This document shows, one piece after another, positions 26,606-35,384 of a stretch of 64,000 nt of DNA. A model generated the notes under the pieces. That model had not been told where the DNA came from. It saw only the letters and a list, made by a program, of their open reading frames with translations, and ran no database searches. The position numbers were made by a program, and so were the translations under genes. Origin of the DNA: Fusibacter sp. A1 (GTDB lineage: Bacteria; Bacillota; Clostridia; Peptostreptococcales; Acidaminobacteraceae); NCBI RefSeq assembly GCF_004125825.1, contig NZ_QQWI01000001.1, forward strand, positions 310,001 through 374,000. Reading direction: 5' to 3'. Position 1 is the first letter of the stretch. The number at the start of each line of letters is the position of its first letter.

Positions 26606-27599
26606 CTCTAATCACCACCATTAAGAATAGCAATATCCCCGCACAAACAGATACGCCATAGTAAATCCGGCCCACAAACACATCACCTTCCCCAGGCTTG
26701 GCAATAATATCGGGTTCAATTGGAAGCTGATACTTTACTGCTATGTCAACTACATTCAACATTTGAATAACAGGCTTGTCCAGTCCAAGAAATCGACCAA
26801 TGAGTCCATCTTCACGATAATTCAATTTCTGCGTCGGCAGAATTAAGCCATAATCCCATGTATACCCAATATCAGAATGAAACTGAGATACTAAATTTCC
26901 TCCCACATTGATCAGAACCTTTGCATCTTTCATTAAGTTCATCCGTTTGTCTAAATTGGTATTTATGTTAGGTTCATTGTAAATGGTGTATCCGTACCTC
27001 GCCAATCGCTCTTCAATATTCAGGAGTATTTCAGGATCCATGTTGAGGCCTATATCTCCATCGCCTCCAGGTGAAACCAATATCGATCGTACAGAAATCA
27101 AACCCGCTTCATAAACTTGATGCTCCATATCTTGATATGTTTGTTTAGGATCATTCGCACCGTATGTCGATGATCCAATGGATGATATTATTACCGGAAT
27201 ACATCCCAACTCTTCGACCGCCACAATGGCAGCAAAATTTAATGCCGGAAACGAACCCGAAAGATTTATTGCTACCTCGTCTCCACGCTTCAAACCGCAA
27301 GCTAAAAGCATGTCCATAATAACTGCTGAAAAGTTTGGGTTTATTGAGGTTTTCTTTGATTTTATGCTCCCTAAAGTCGTTGTAATACCGCTGTAATCTT
27401 TTCCAATTAAGTCATGGGTGTGCAAGTATTCTCTCTCTTTTCCCGCAATGTTCATGAAAATACTCAGTGTTCTTTCACTCGCTCGAAGTTTTTCATCATA
27501 GTATGGATACTCCCCAATCTTTGATGTGCTAATAGCCAATACAAATGTGAAGAGCGCCGCCAACAAAATCAAGATGTTTCTATCACGCAGTCTATTCAA
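26475..27599 (-). CDS. pgsW: Poly-gamma-glutamate system protein PgsW
   Basis: The ~374-residue protein has an N-terminal membrane anchor (ILILLAALFTFVLAIST), a long extracytoplasmic domain and a second membrane segment near residue 325-345. The domain includes ACGLKRGDEVAINLSGSFPA, VAVEELGCIPVIISSIG, DGDIGLNMDPEIL and KVLINVGGNLVSQFHSDIGY. This is the PgsW-type protein found with PgsB and PgsC in systems without a classical PgsA. The start TTG 27599 overlaps the pgsC stop (TTGA) and follows GGAAAGGTGATC, so the longer frame starting at 27680 is not used. The exact molecular role is not established. Confidence 0.8.
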   Translation of the reverse strand: MNRLRDRNILILLAALFTFVLAISTSKIGEYPYYDEKLRASERTLSIFMNIAGKEREYLHTHDLIGKDYSGITTTLGSIKSKKTSINPNFSAVIMDMLLACGLKRGDEVAINLSGSFPALNFAAIVAVEELGCIPVIISSIGSSTYGANDPKQTYQDMEHQVYEAGLISVRSILVSPGGDGDIGLNMDPEILLNIEERLARYGYTIYNEPNINTNLDKRMNLMKDAKVLINVGGNLVSQFHSDIGYTWDYGLILPTQKLNYREDGLIGRFLGLDKPVIQMLNVVDIAVKYQLPIEPDIIAKPGEGDVFVGRIYYGVSVCAGILLFLMVVIRDGYLQRKEKSKKIRDCILSKNGMGYDLDSSVIGAATSNQCKQS

Positions 27600-28039
27600 A
27601 AGATCACCTTTCCTTGAAACAAGAGAAGTACCAAGTAGAGTACAGAAGTGAGACTTCCGGTGTGTAACAGCGTTATCCAAATGCCCTGCTTTTTCATCTC
27701 ATGCGCCATCAGACCTGGTATAATCATGCCGATTGATGTCAACAGAATAGTGCCATCAAATACATAAGCCAAAACAGAAGAAATAATCGTTCTTAAAACA
27801 AATGCTATAAGAATCGCAGCCACAAATTGACGTTTCCCATATAAAAATAATTTATCCCCAATATAACCAAGTATTAACGCTGTAGCAATGGCAATGATCA
27901 GAGTGTAAAAAATTTTATGTGGCTGATCTATAAAAAGAGCTAGGTACCCTGGTGTAATAATCCCGCTTGGTGATATACCAATCCATTCATCATACAATAA
28001 GCTCACCACAATACTAAAAGTTAAAAATGACTCAAGCAT
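27596..28039 (-). CDS. pgsC: Poly-gamma-glutamate synthase subunit PgsC/CapC
   Basis: The 147-residue protein has about five membrane helices. The family signature is near the N-terminus: WIGISPSGIITPGYLALFID, matching the G-x-x-PGG-x-x-x-PGY-region pattern of CapC/PgsC. GMIIPGLMAHEMKKQGI near residue 106 is the second conserved block. PgsC pairs with PgsB at the membrane to make and export gamma-linked polyglutamate. Its ATG lies in the last codons of pgsB (8-base overlap) and its stop overlaps the pgsW start. Confidence 0.9.
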   Translation of the reverse strand: MLESFLTFSIVVSLLYDEWIGISPSGIITPGYLALFIDQPHKIFYTLIIAIATALILGYIGDKLFLYGKRQFVAAILIAFVLRTIISSVLAYVFDGTILLTSIGMIIPGLMAHEMKKQGIWITLLHTGSLTSVLYLVLLLFQGKVIF

Positions 28040-29165
28040 GTAACTCCTCCATCATTTTCTCTGCAAAACCCTTCAAATTTCCTATTCCAACGACCAGCCA
28101 CTCATCATATTCAATGTCATCAATGTTATCAACACATACAATCATACCTTCGTACCCGTTTTGAACCAGTTTCCTTCGATTATACGATTTCATTGATCCG
28201 CTCAGATAAATGCGCTCAGGATTCAGACACACCAACCATGACAAGAACATGAGCCTTCTTAATGGACGGTCAATTCGATCATTGAATAGTACAGCTTTTC
28301 TCATCGTCTCATATTTTTTGACAAGCTTTTGGTAAAACAGTTGTGTTGAATCCAAGTCATTGATGGCAAACCCATATGCAACAACACCTGAACCCATTTC
28401 AATTTCTTTTGAAGAATACACATCGCGTACCCTTTTCGAAATGCCTTTAACGGTGGTAAAAATGTCCCATCCCATTATTTCAGCTACTTGAAGAGCCATA
28501 GCACAATTATCCTCATGCTCACTCTCTATCTCCATGATTTGTTTAATACAAGAGTCCAAACCCTTTTCAACAGGAAATTCACGATATTCTTTTCTTACCT
28601 TACATACGCTTCCTTTTATTTCAGCTACCTTTATGAAGCGTTCCAAATAGGAGGACTTCTCAACTACAACCACGCTATCCTCAGTTATTGATTGCGCTAA
28701 ATTTTGGGCTATTTCATCACGATTCATGCCCATGACTTCCATATGATCTAGCCGAACATTGGTAATCAATGTGAGATTAGGCCTGATCATTTCGGAGCTC
28801 TTTTTTTGCAAATAAGGATTAACAGCCATACATTCAATAATCAAAATATCTGCATTTTGCTTTGCAGCTAAATATAACATCTTTTTTTGTTCCAGAATGT
28901 TTGGCATTTTCCGACGCTGAATACTCACACGCTTACCATCAACCCCTCGATATTCAGGCTTGGTACCTGTAACCTTTGAAAAAGTTTTATACCCTATTTC
29001 ACGAGATATACCATCCAGCATCCAGACCAAGGTTGACTTTCCTCTTATGCCATTCACGTGTATAACATATGGCAGCCTCTCCCTTACTCTCCTTAAATAC
29101 CACCCTTCGATTATAAGAAATCCAAAGTATACTAATACCGTGTATGTTGTAATTGTCTTTATCAT
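28032..29165 (-). CDS. pgsB: Poly-gamma-glutamate synthase subunit PgsB/CapB
   Basis: The 377-residue protein is a Mur-ligase-like amide ligase with an N-terminal membrane anchor (residues 5-20). The ATP-binding P-loop HVNGIRGKST is at 36-45. TGTKPEYRGVDG, IIECMAVNPYLQKK and NVRLDHMEVMG near residue 140 match CapB. It joins glutamates through gamma-carboxyl bonds at the cytosolic face. The start follows GGGAGTGACGTAA. A 144-base gap separates it from the upstream DUF6305-like gene, and it overlaps pgsC. This is the firmest marker of the pathway. Confidence 0.93.
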   Translation of the reverse strand: MIKTITTYTVLVYFGFLIIEGWYLRRVRERLPYVIHVNGIRGKSTLVWMLDGISREIGYKTFSKVTGTKPEYRGVDGKRVSIQRRKMPNILEQKKMLYLAAKQNADILIIECMAVNPYLQKKSSEMIRPNLTLITNVRLDHMEVMGMNRDEIAQNLAQSITEDSVVVVEKSSYLERFIKVAEIKGSVCKVRKEYREFPVEKGLDSCIKQIMEIESEHEDNCAMALQVAEIMGWDIFTTVKGISKRVRDVYSSKEIEMGSGVVAYGFAINDLDSTQLFYQKLVKKYETMRKAVLFNDRIDRPLRRLMFLSWLVCLNPERIYLSGSMKSYNRRKLVQNGYEGMIVCVDNIDDIEYDEWLVVGIGNLKGFAEKMMEELHA

Positions 29166-29309
29166 TTACGTCACTCCCATACTCCATCCAAGTGATAATC
29201 GTCATTACTTCTTGGTTTTAAGTGAATCACTAAAAATGAAATCGCGCTACAAGTATTAACGGTCAAACTTCAACAAAATCAGTTTGGTAGGTTAATTCTC
29301 AGAACGCAA

Positions 29310-29930
29310 TTAATCCACTACAAGACCTTCAATAACTTTTACAGCTTTAGGAATTGAAGGAACATAAATGACATAAGAGTCATTGGTATTCATGGTCTCT
29401 ATACTATTTCTTACTTCTTCTTTCTCATTCACTACGATCAGAATATCAGCACTTGAAAGCACTTTTGAAATCAGTTTCGAAGTAAGGTCACCTTTTTTAA
29501 ATTCGCCTCCTCTAAATACCGATATAAGGGTCAAATCATACTCATTTGCATACAGTAGCATGTCATCAACTCGTTGCAATTCCTCTTCAGGCTTGACCCC
29601 TGAAGAACTCAACCCTTTAACGGATGCACCTACCACAGCAATTATGGTCTTTATGTCCAGAAGATTTTCAGCATTCACGTAGGGATCATATCTAAAGTTC
29701 ACTTTTTCCTTCTCAAAAAGCACTTTTAAGAGTGCAACATCGGCACTCTGTCCAAAAGATGTGAGCACTACTGGTTCCTGTCCAATTATGCCCACACTAA
29801 CTAAGGTGTTCACTTCAAAACCCTTTTTTTCCAACTCAACTTTTTCCTTTAATGCAAGATGCACATACACCGTCGTAATAAGCATTATGCCACTTAGCAG
29901 TAGCATGGTTGCAATTCTTCTTTTTTTCAT
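29310..29930 (-). CDS. DUF6305-like anchored extracytoplasmic protein, copy 2
   Basis: The 206-residue protein has an N-terminal signal-anchor (residues 4-26) and no lipobox Cys. Its core is clearly paralogous to the protein at 35385. The shared blocks are VLTSFGQSADVALLKVL versus LVTSSGQSADVQMLKAVL, IIAVVGASVKGLSSSGVKPE versus IIFVIGGSSKGLGAAGIKPE, and RGGEFKKGDL versus GGESRRGGL. I believe this is the DUF6305 family, whose role is unknown. The conserved T-S-x-GQSAD, G-x-S-KGL and GG-E motifs suggest binding of an acidic ligand. It lies between ggt and pgsB. Confidence 0.7.
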   Translation of the reverse strand: MKKRRIATMLLLSGIMLITTVYVHLALKEKVELEKKGFEVNTLVSVGIIGQEPVVLTSFGQSADVALLKVLFEKEKVNFRYDPYVNAENLLDIKTIIAVVGASVKGLSSSGVKPEEELQRVDDMLLYANEYDLTLISVFRGGEFKKGDLTSKLISKVLSSADILIVVNEKEEVRNSIETMNTNDSYVIYVPSIPKAVKVIEGLVVD

Positions 29931-30013
29931 AATATTCCTCTTTGATTAAAGCTTATTTAATCTTAGGATTCATTTCCTTACATGCTTAAATATTTTATTC
30001 AAAATAGGAAAAG

Positions 30014-30074
30014 CTCCAGTAGTCAATCTATTATATCTGAAACTATTACATATACGCAAGATTAACTACTGGAG
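30014..30074 (-). terminator. Hairpin between ggt and the downstream pgs genes
   Basis: CTCCAGTAGTCAATCT (30014-30029) pairs with AGATTAACTACTGGAG (30059-30074) at 15 of 16 positions around a 29-base loop. On the minus strand a T-rich stretch (CTTTTCCTATTTT) follows. It can work as a terminator or attenuator splitting the operon after ggt. Confidence 0.55.
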
Positions 30075-30129
30075 TTTTATGTGTGCCAATCAATTTTGAA
30101 ACTAGACGCTTATTCGCTGTCTTGTTTTT

Positions 30130-31902
30130 TTAATAACCTAGTGCTTTACCATCACGTCTTGGATCAGCTCCACCCCTAAGAGTTCCGTCTTCTAGCATGA
30201 TAACAGCATGTACACCACCGTAGTAATCATCCCAATCCAAAGTACGTGTAATTTTATGTCCCATTTCTGCCAATTCGTCCGAAACGGCTTCCGGAATACG
30301 TCCCTCCAGCTTAAGCTCCTCGTAGCCATCAAAGAATCTTGGCGCATCAATGGCTTCTTGAACATCCATATCATGGTCAATGACATGGCTGATCACTTGA
30401 GCAACAGTTGTAATGATACGTGTTCCACCTGGTGACCCAACTGACATAACAGGTTTGCCGTCCTTTAATACCAACGTCGGGCTCATTGAAGAAAGCGGTC
30501 TTTTATTACCATCAATTGAATTGGCCAGACCCGATCCAGTTGCAAAATCACCACACTCACTGTTAAGAAGAATCCCTGTTCCTTTTGCCATTACACCAGA
30601 TCCACCGTTATTTGACTTTGTAAGAGATACCATATTCCCTTCTTTGTCCATAATGGAGATATGCGATGTATTGGTGCTGTGATAAATATACGGATCACCT
30701 GAGGTATAGGATTGAGATACCGAAAGATCAATCTCTTTAGCTCTTTCACTAGCATATTCCTTACTTGTTAAACCTTCTAGTGGGACATCAACAAAGTCTG
30801 TATCCGCCATGTATTCACCTCTATCAGAATAAGCTATTTTGAACGCTTCTGATAATAAGTGAATATACTCTGGTGAGTTGACTTCGAGTGCACCAACATC
30901 AAAATTCTCTAAAATGTTCAAGATTTCAACAATCGTTGTCCCACCGGATGATGATGGAGGCGAAGATATTATCTCATATCCTCGATAAGATCCAACGATC
31001 GGTTCACGAACCTTCACTTCATAGTTTGCAAGGTCTTCAAGGGACATCACGCCGCCATCAGCATTGACCGAATCAACAATAGCCTGAGCAATTTCCCCTG
31101 TATAAAATGCGCTTTCGCCTTCGTTGCTGATTCTCTCAAGTGAATGTGCAAGCTTTTCATTGGTATAGATATCGCCAACCTCATACGGCAGCCCATTTTT
31201 ATAGTATGTTTCAGCAGTCTCAGGCTGATAGCCGTAGTAATCATACCAGTCTCCTGTTGCTTTTTTAAAGAACGGGCCTACTGGGAATCCATCACGAGCC
31301 AATTCAATCGCCGGTGCCATGATTGTCTGTCGATCCATTGTACCGTATGTCTCTAAAGCATATAAAAGACCTTTTACTTCACCTGGAACGCCTACAGTAT
31401 ATCCGCCGATATATGTATAGTTCCCACTCTCATCTTTTGGCCAATTCTCAGGTGTAGCTGCCGATGCAGCTGTTTCTCTAAAATCAATGAATTTAGTTTC
31501 ACCGGTTTCAGCAAATCTAACGGTCATAAAACCACCGCCGCCTATGCCTGAATAGTAGGACTCGACAGCACTGATTCCAAACGCGACTGCCACTGCAGCA
31601 TCAATGGCATTACCACCTGCCTCAAGAATGTCCGTTCCAATCTTTGACGCAAAATAGTTTGCAGAAGATACCACTCCATTTTCACCATTTCCGTCTCTTT
31701 CGCCTCTTTTAAAGTTGCCATCTTTGTCATATGGATACCATACATCCTCCGACACAGAAACTTCATCCACTTGCTCTGTGGATTCCACTTGAGTCTCTTG
31801 GGAACTTGCTTCACCCGTCTCAGGTGCTTTTGAACTGGTACAGCCTGTAGCTGAAATCACCAGCGACAAGCTCAAGAGTAACGCAATAATTTTCTTGTGC
31901 AT
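30130..31902 (-). CDS. ggt: Gamma-glutamyltransferase, lipoprotein
   Basis: The 590-residue protein has a lipoprotein signal (LSLVISATGC; lipid Cys at about residue 21) and an acidic Ser/Glu-rich linker, then a full GGT Ntn-hydrolase. ANYFASKIGTDILEAGGNAID begins the large subunit. The autocleavage and nucleophile site reads HSTNTSHISIMD, with the Thr near residue 412. NNGGSGVMAKGTGILLNSE and RPLSSMSPTLVLKDGKP with VGSPGG follow. GGT cleaves gamma-glutamyl bonds; anchored outside the cell in a PGA locus it could release glutamate from the polymer end or attach the polymer as in CapD. A strong AAGGGGGAAAT precedes the start. Confidence 0.93.
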   Translation of the reverse strand: MHKKIIALLLSLSLVISATGCTSSKAPETGEASSQETQVESTEQVDEVSVSEDVWYPYDKDGNFKRGERDGNGENGVVSSANYFASKIGTDILEAGGNAIDAAVAVAFGISAVESYYSGIGGGGFMTVRFAETGETKFIDFRETAASAATPENWPKDESGNYTYIGGYTVGVPGEVKGLLYALETYGTMDRQTIMAPAIELARDGFPVGPFFKKATGDWYDYYGYQPETAETYYKNGLPYEVGDIYTNEKLAHSLERISNEGESAFYTGEIAQAIVDSVNADGGVMSLEDLANYEVKVREPIVGSYRGYEIISSPPSSSGGTTIVEILNILENFDVGALEVNSPEYIHLLSEAFKIAYSDRGEYMADTDFVDVPLEGLTSKEYASERAKEIDLSVSQSYTSGDPYIYHSTNTSHISIMDKEGNMVSLTKSNNGGSGVMAKGTGILLNSECGDFATGSGLANSIDGNKRPLSSMSPTLVLKDGKPVMSVGSPGGTRIITTVAQVISHVIDHDMDVQEAIDAPRFFDGYEELKLEGRIPEAVSDELAEMGHKITRTLDWDDYYGGVHAVIMLEDGTLRGGADPRRDGKALGY

Positions 31903-32045
31903 TTGATTTCCCCCTTTAAATTAGTTGTTTTGCTCTTTTCTATTCCAAGCGCAGCTTCTACAAAACACCTCTTATGCAGTAGCACGCTGAGAACTCCATT
32001 CATAGCGATCTTTCTATGCGCCGATGCACGCTCTACACAAGCATC

Positions 32046-32777
32046 TTATTCACTCATATCAATGAGAGCTTTACTCAGCTCTACATGTTCTAAAACTCTT
32101 AAATCCAATTGGTCAAGACGGTTCGTTTCAATCGTATATGCCGGTATTTTCAACATATCCGAAGCGTATTGATTTAAACTACCCGATACTGGATTGTTTA
32201 AGTACGTAAATCCTTTAACTTGAGTAACTTTGCTCCCGACTCGATCAAACAAAGTCACAACATCAAGTAAACTCGCTCCATATTTTCCAACGATTATTGA
32301 GTCTTCAATTTGATCAGCGTTACCAATAGAAGGCAAAGCCTCATGTAGATCAATAACTAAATCAACGTCAAACTCAACCATCATCTGTATCACTTCATCA
32401 ACGACTGGATTCCTGACAGTATTATCAGAAAATAAGCGATTGAGATCCCCTTGTCCAAAGGCGGTTCTTTGATTCAGCAATACAGCCGGCTGATTCACCA
32501 CCGGAATAACAATCAACGATCCATCCTTCAAGCGCATATCACTCAGTACCTCTGCAGCCCTAATTCCAGCAACTTCATCCCCATGAATGCCTGCTACTAT
32601 CATTCTGACACGTCCTTCTTTGCTTGCTACAATTATATGGGCCTCAGTTTCGTAGACAGTATCTTTACAGAGTGTAATGATATAATTCTCCTGTTTATTG
32701 TCAAGTGCAGAAGATGCAAAATAGAACAAAGTGCAAGTCAGCACGCCTAAAAGGAAATATTTTATAAATGGTCTCAT
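32046..32777 (-). CDS. Succinylglutamate desuccinylase/aspartoacylase-type zinc hydrolase (short)
   Basis: The 243-residue protein has an N-terminal membrane anchor or signal (residues 5-24) and a compact M14-like domain. VAGIHGDEVAG near residue 60 gives the zinc pair H-x-x-E, IPVVNQPA and GDLNRLFSDN give the substrate arginine/asparagine region, and LVIDLHEALPS near 140 gives the third zinc His. The family removes acyl or amino-acid groups at a terminal carboxylate. Its start overlaps the stop of the longer paralogue (TAATG). I infer trimming of gamma-glutamyl chains; the true substrate is unknown. Confidence 0.75.
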   Translation of the reverse strand: MRPFIKYFLLGVLTCTLFYFASSALDNKQENYIITLCKDTVYETEAHIIVASKEGRVRMIVAGIHGDEVAGIRAAEVLSDMRLKDGSLIVIPVVNQPAVLLNQRTAFGQGDLNRLFSDNTVRNPVVDEVIQMMVEFDVDLVIDLHEALPSIGNADQIEDSIIVGKYGASLLDVVTLFDRVGSKVTQVKGFTYLNNPVSGSLNQYASDMLKIPAYTIETNRLDQLDLRVLEHVELSKALIDMSE

Positions 32778-33889
32778 TAGTTTAAGTACGCACCAACACC
32801 GTTTTCTACAATGTCATCATAGGCTGGCAAATTCTTTATGATCAAATTTGCTTCATTTTGATCTGAATATGCCTTTGCAACCGATAAAATGCCAACAATC
32901 TGTCGTCCTACCCGAACTTCTAGCGGATGACCCAAACTATCAAACGGTACGTACAGTCTCCCTGCTTTAAATGCTTTTTCGTAAAACTTGTCCTTGCCTG
33001 TTAGAATCAACTCTTCGTTTGTTTTCCCACGTAGCCGACCCTGAGATGGATTTGCAGTCTCCATCAACATTGCTAACGTCTCAGTAGCATCGCCTAGTTC
33101 CCTATGGGAGAGGCCTCTTAAATTAACAGGCGAAGGTTCAATTCCCATATTAATACCTTGTAATTGAAGGTCAATTATGGCCATGGATGAAATGTTCATC
33201 GCCTTCTCATGGGAAACCAAGGCATTAATGACTGGATATTCTGGTGATGCTTCATGTAAATCCATTTCCATTGTAATCTTTTCTGTTCTTATCAATTCGG
33301 CGATACCAAAACAAATTTGCTCAGTGAAACTTCCGTTCTTATCTCCTGGATATCCTCTGTTCAAATTTCTAGTTTCACTCCCAGACAGCTTCTGGCCTGA
33401 TGAATGAACATACACATCGGGATCAGGCCACTGATGGATTGGATTCGTTGCTCTAGATCCAAAAGTAAACCGTCGTATCCCCGACTCTGTTGCTATTTCA
33501 AAAAATTGGGGTGCACCTTCTTGAGGGTCATTATGAGTAAACGCACTATTGTTGGCTCTTGGAATGACATAAAGCGTTCCTTCCTCAATCTGTGCATTTT
33601 CAATCAACGTGACTGCAGTTAAATAACCGCTTGGCTCATTGGCGTGGGTTCCACCAAGCACAAGCATACTTGCACCATCCTTGGCTCCCTTCATTACATA
33701 AACTTCTGTATCGCCGGCTGTTCCTTTAATACTGGGATTATAGTCGCTAAGCATCCGGATTTCTGTTACACCATCACCTTGAACTATAAGATCCTTTTCC
33801 CACATTTCTTTGAATGCTTTCCCTGTAAAAAATGTACAAACAAGTACACTCAGCAGTAGTATAGAGGCTGTAATCTTATTTCCCTTCAT
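32777..33889 (-). CDS. Succinylglutamate desuccinylase/aspartoacylase-type zinc hydrolase (long)
   Basis: The 370-residue protein has an N-terminal signal-anchor (residues 6-24), then LVLGGTHANEPSGY near residue 75 (zinc H-x-x-E). VIPRANNSAFTHNDPQEG and ETRNLNRGYPGD form the NLNR-type substrate site, and MEMDLHEASPEYP near 208 has the zinc His. The C-terminal 90 residues form a beta-rich extension. It is a larger relative of the protein encoded immediately downstream. Outside the cell such a carboxypeptidase-like enzyme could act on PGA ends. Ribosome binding: GAGGAAGGATTCG. Confidence 0.75.
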   Translation of the reverse strand: MKGNKITASILLLSVLVCTFFTGKAFKEMWEKDLIVQGDGVTEIRMLSDYNPSIKGTAGDTEVYVMKGAKDGASMLVLGGTHANEPSGYLTAVTLIENAQIEEGTLYVIPRANNSAFTHNDPQEGAPQFFEIATESGIRRFTFGSRATNPIHQWPDPDVYVHSSGQKLSGSETRNLNRGYPGDKNGSFTEQICFGIAELIRTEKITMEMDLHEASPEYPVINALVSHEKAMNISSMAIIDLQLQGINMGIEPSPVNLRGLSHRELGDATETLAMLMETANPSQGRLRGKTNEELILTGKDKFYEKAFKAGRLYVPFDSLGHPLEVRVGRQIVGILSVAKAYSDQNEANLIIKNLPAYDDIVENGVGAYLN

Positions 33890-33911
33890 TAAATCGAATC
33901 CTTCCTCACCA

Positions 33912-34055
33912 TTATTTGATCATTAAACCTCTAAGAATCAACGGAATTAGTACAATGGCATTGTTCGCCTGCTTTTTAAAATCCACTTCTTCATAAAGAC
34001 AATGCACTGTTAAGACCGAAATCAGTAAAATTATTATCCTGTATATCAAAGTCAT
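33912..34055 (-). CDS. 47-residue membrane peptide in the PGA operon
   Basis: A short frame reads MTLIYRIIILLISVLTVHC, then LYEEVDFKKQANNAIVLIPL and ILRGLMIK. It has AGGAGG eight bases before its ATG and fits neatly between the permease (13-base gap) and the hydrolase (22-base gap). The peptide has one clear membrane helix and a second hydrophobic stretch. I do not recognise the sequence. Its size recalls PgsE/CapE of Bacillus, and its place beside a DctM-like permease recalls a minimal small subunit; both ideas are speculative. Confidence 0.65.
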   Translation of the reverse strand: MTLIYRIIILLISVLTVHCLYEEVDFKKQANNAIVLIPLILRGLMIK

Positions 34056-34068
34056 TGGTCAAAACCTC

Positions 34069-35343
34069 CTATGGCATAATGGACGCAATTTGGTTCGCAC
34101 CCAATAAAGCAATCATTCCCCATGCAATTGTAACGAGAGCTGGAATTTTGCATTTCTTAAGAACTTCAAAGTAATTCTCAACGCCACAAATCTTAGCAGC
34201 AAATATGCCTGCAAGTGCTGTCGGAGGCATCAAATCTCCTAATGAAGCAATCAAGGATAAGGCCGATCCAGTTACAATTTGATCGTTGTTTATAAGAGCT
34301 AATAAAAACGGAACACACAAGACAGATGCTGCACCATAAGAGGATATCGCACCGAACAAAGGAACGGTAACCGCAATTGCCAAGTACAGCATGATTGGCG
34401 GAACACTGAGGCAAGTAGCAACGATATAGCCACGGACACCCGTTAAAGTCATTACTTGAACAAGCATACCGACTCCCATAAGAATACCCATAACAGGCAA
34501 TGAATCTTTGACGCCCTCCTTGGCAGTTTCATATAATTTAAAACGTTCGCCAGAAAAACTGGCTACTGCAGCTCCGATCAGAAAAATTAAGGGCATCCCC
34601 AAATTAGGTATAAGTTTAGGAAAAGCGCGTGAACCTATCAGCAAAAGTAAAACCAAAGCAATTGGAAAAAAAATCTTGATACCATGCTTTTCCTTAACAC
34701 TGTGGTTTAGTTTTTTACTTATCATTTCATAATCTAGATCTTTTGAGTGAGTGTAGCCTAAGAAGAGAACACTAAAAATCGCCAATGGCACCGTTAATAT
34801 CAAAAGCGGAATTGTGAATCCCACATAGGGCATATCAATGCCTCCGCCGATTATCATTGCAGGCACGTTAATCGGTGGAGCAATCATACCCATTAGCCCT
34901 CCGATCGCTATTATCGCAGCAGTTTCCTCCTTCGGAATACCCATCAAAATCAGTATCGGATAAACAATGGCACCTGCACTAATTACAGCAGCTGTTGAAG
35001 ATCCGGTAATCATCCCTGGGAACATCACAATAAACATGAGCATAATCAGCAATATCGCTGGTTTCTTATGAAATTTATCAACAAATATCACGTTCATAAC
35101 ATCCAATGCGCCTGATCGTTGAACATACTTCATAAAAATCATTGCTGAAGTAATAACCAAAATGGTATCAATGTATCCAAAAGTTCCTTCTACCAATTGA
35201 CTGATAGGAATACCATTACCCGATATAATGGTTGTGATAACCGCTGCCAGTACCATGCCAATGCTAACCGGTGTTTTAAATACAAAGCAACTTATAAAAA
35301 ATGTCCCAACCATTACAATAAAAAGTATTAGTTCGATGCTCAT
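34069..35343 (-). CDS. DctM-like TRAP/dicarboxylate permease
   Basis: The 424-residue protein has about 11-12 membrane segments and the look of the TRAP large subunit/DctM superfamily. It has FVFKTPVSIGMVLAAVI, MIFMKYVQRSGALDVM, GMITGSSTAAVISAGAI near residue 115, GGLMGMIAPPINVPAMIIG near 150 and SLGDLMPPTALAG near 390. The GAIAPPS-like and MPPTA motifs are typical. No DctP-type binding protein or DctQ subunit is present; the DUF6305-like lipoprotein encoded upstream may take the place of the binding protein. Uptake of glutamate or gamma-glutamyl peptides is inferred from context. Ribosome binding: GAGGAGGTTGCT. Confidence 0.75.
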   Translation of the reverse strand: MSIELILFIVMVGTFFISCFVFKTPVSIGMVLAAVITTIISGNGIPISQLVEGTFGYIDTILVITSAMIFMKYVQRSGALDVMNVIFVDKFHKKPAILLIMLMFIVMFPGMITGSSTAAVISAGAIVYPILILMGIPKEETAAIIAIGGLMGMIAPPINVPAMIIGGGIDMPYVGFTIPLLILTVPLAIFSVLFLGYTHSKDLDYEMISKKLNHSVKEKHGIKIFFPIALVLLLLIGSRAFPKLIPNLGMPLIFLIGAAVASFSGERFKLYETAKEGVKDSLPVMGILMGVGMLVQVMTLTGVRGYIVATCLSVPPIMLYLAIAVTVPLFGAISSYGAASVLCVPFLLALINNDQIVTGSALSLIASLGDLMPPTALAGIFAAKICGVENYFEVLKKCKIPALVTIAWGMIALLGANQIASIMP

Positions 35344-35384
35344 AGCAACCTCCTCATTTAAAATTATTCAGAAATCCCTTAATC

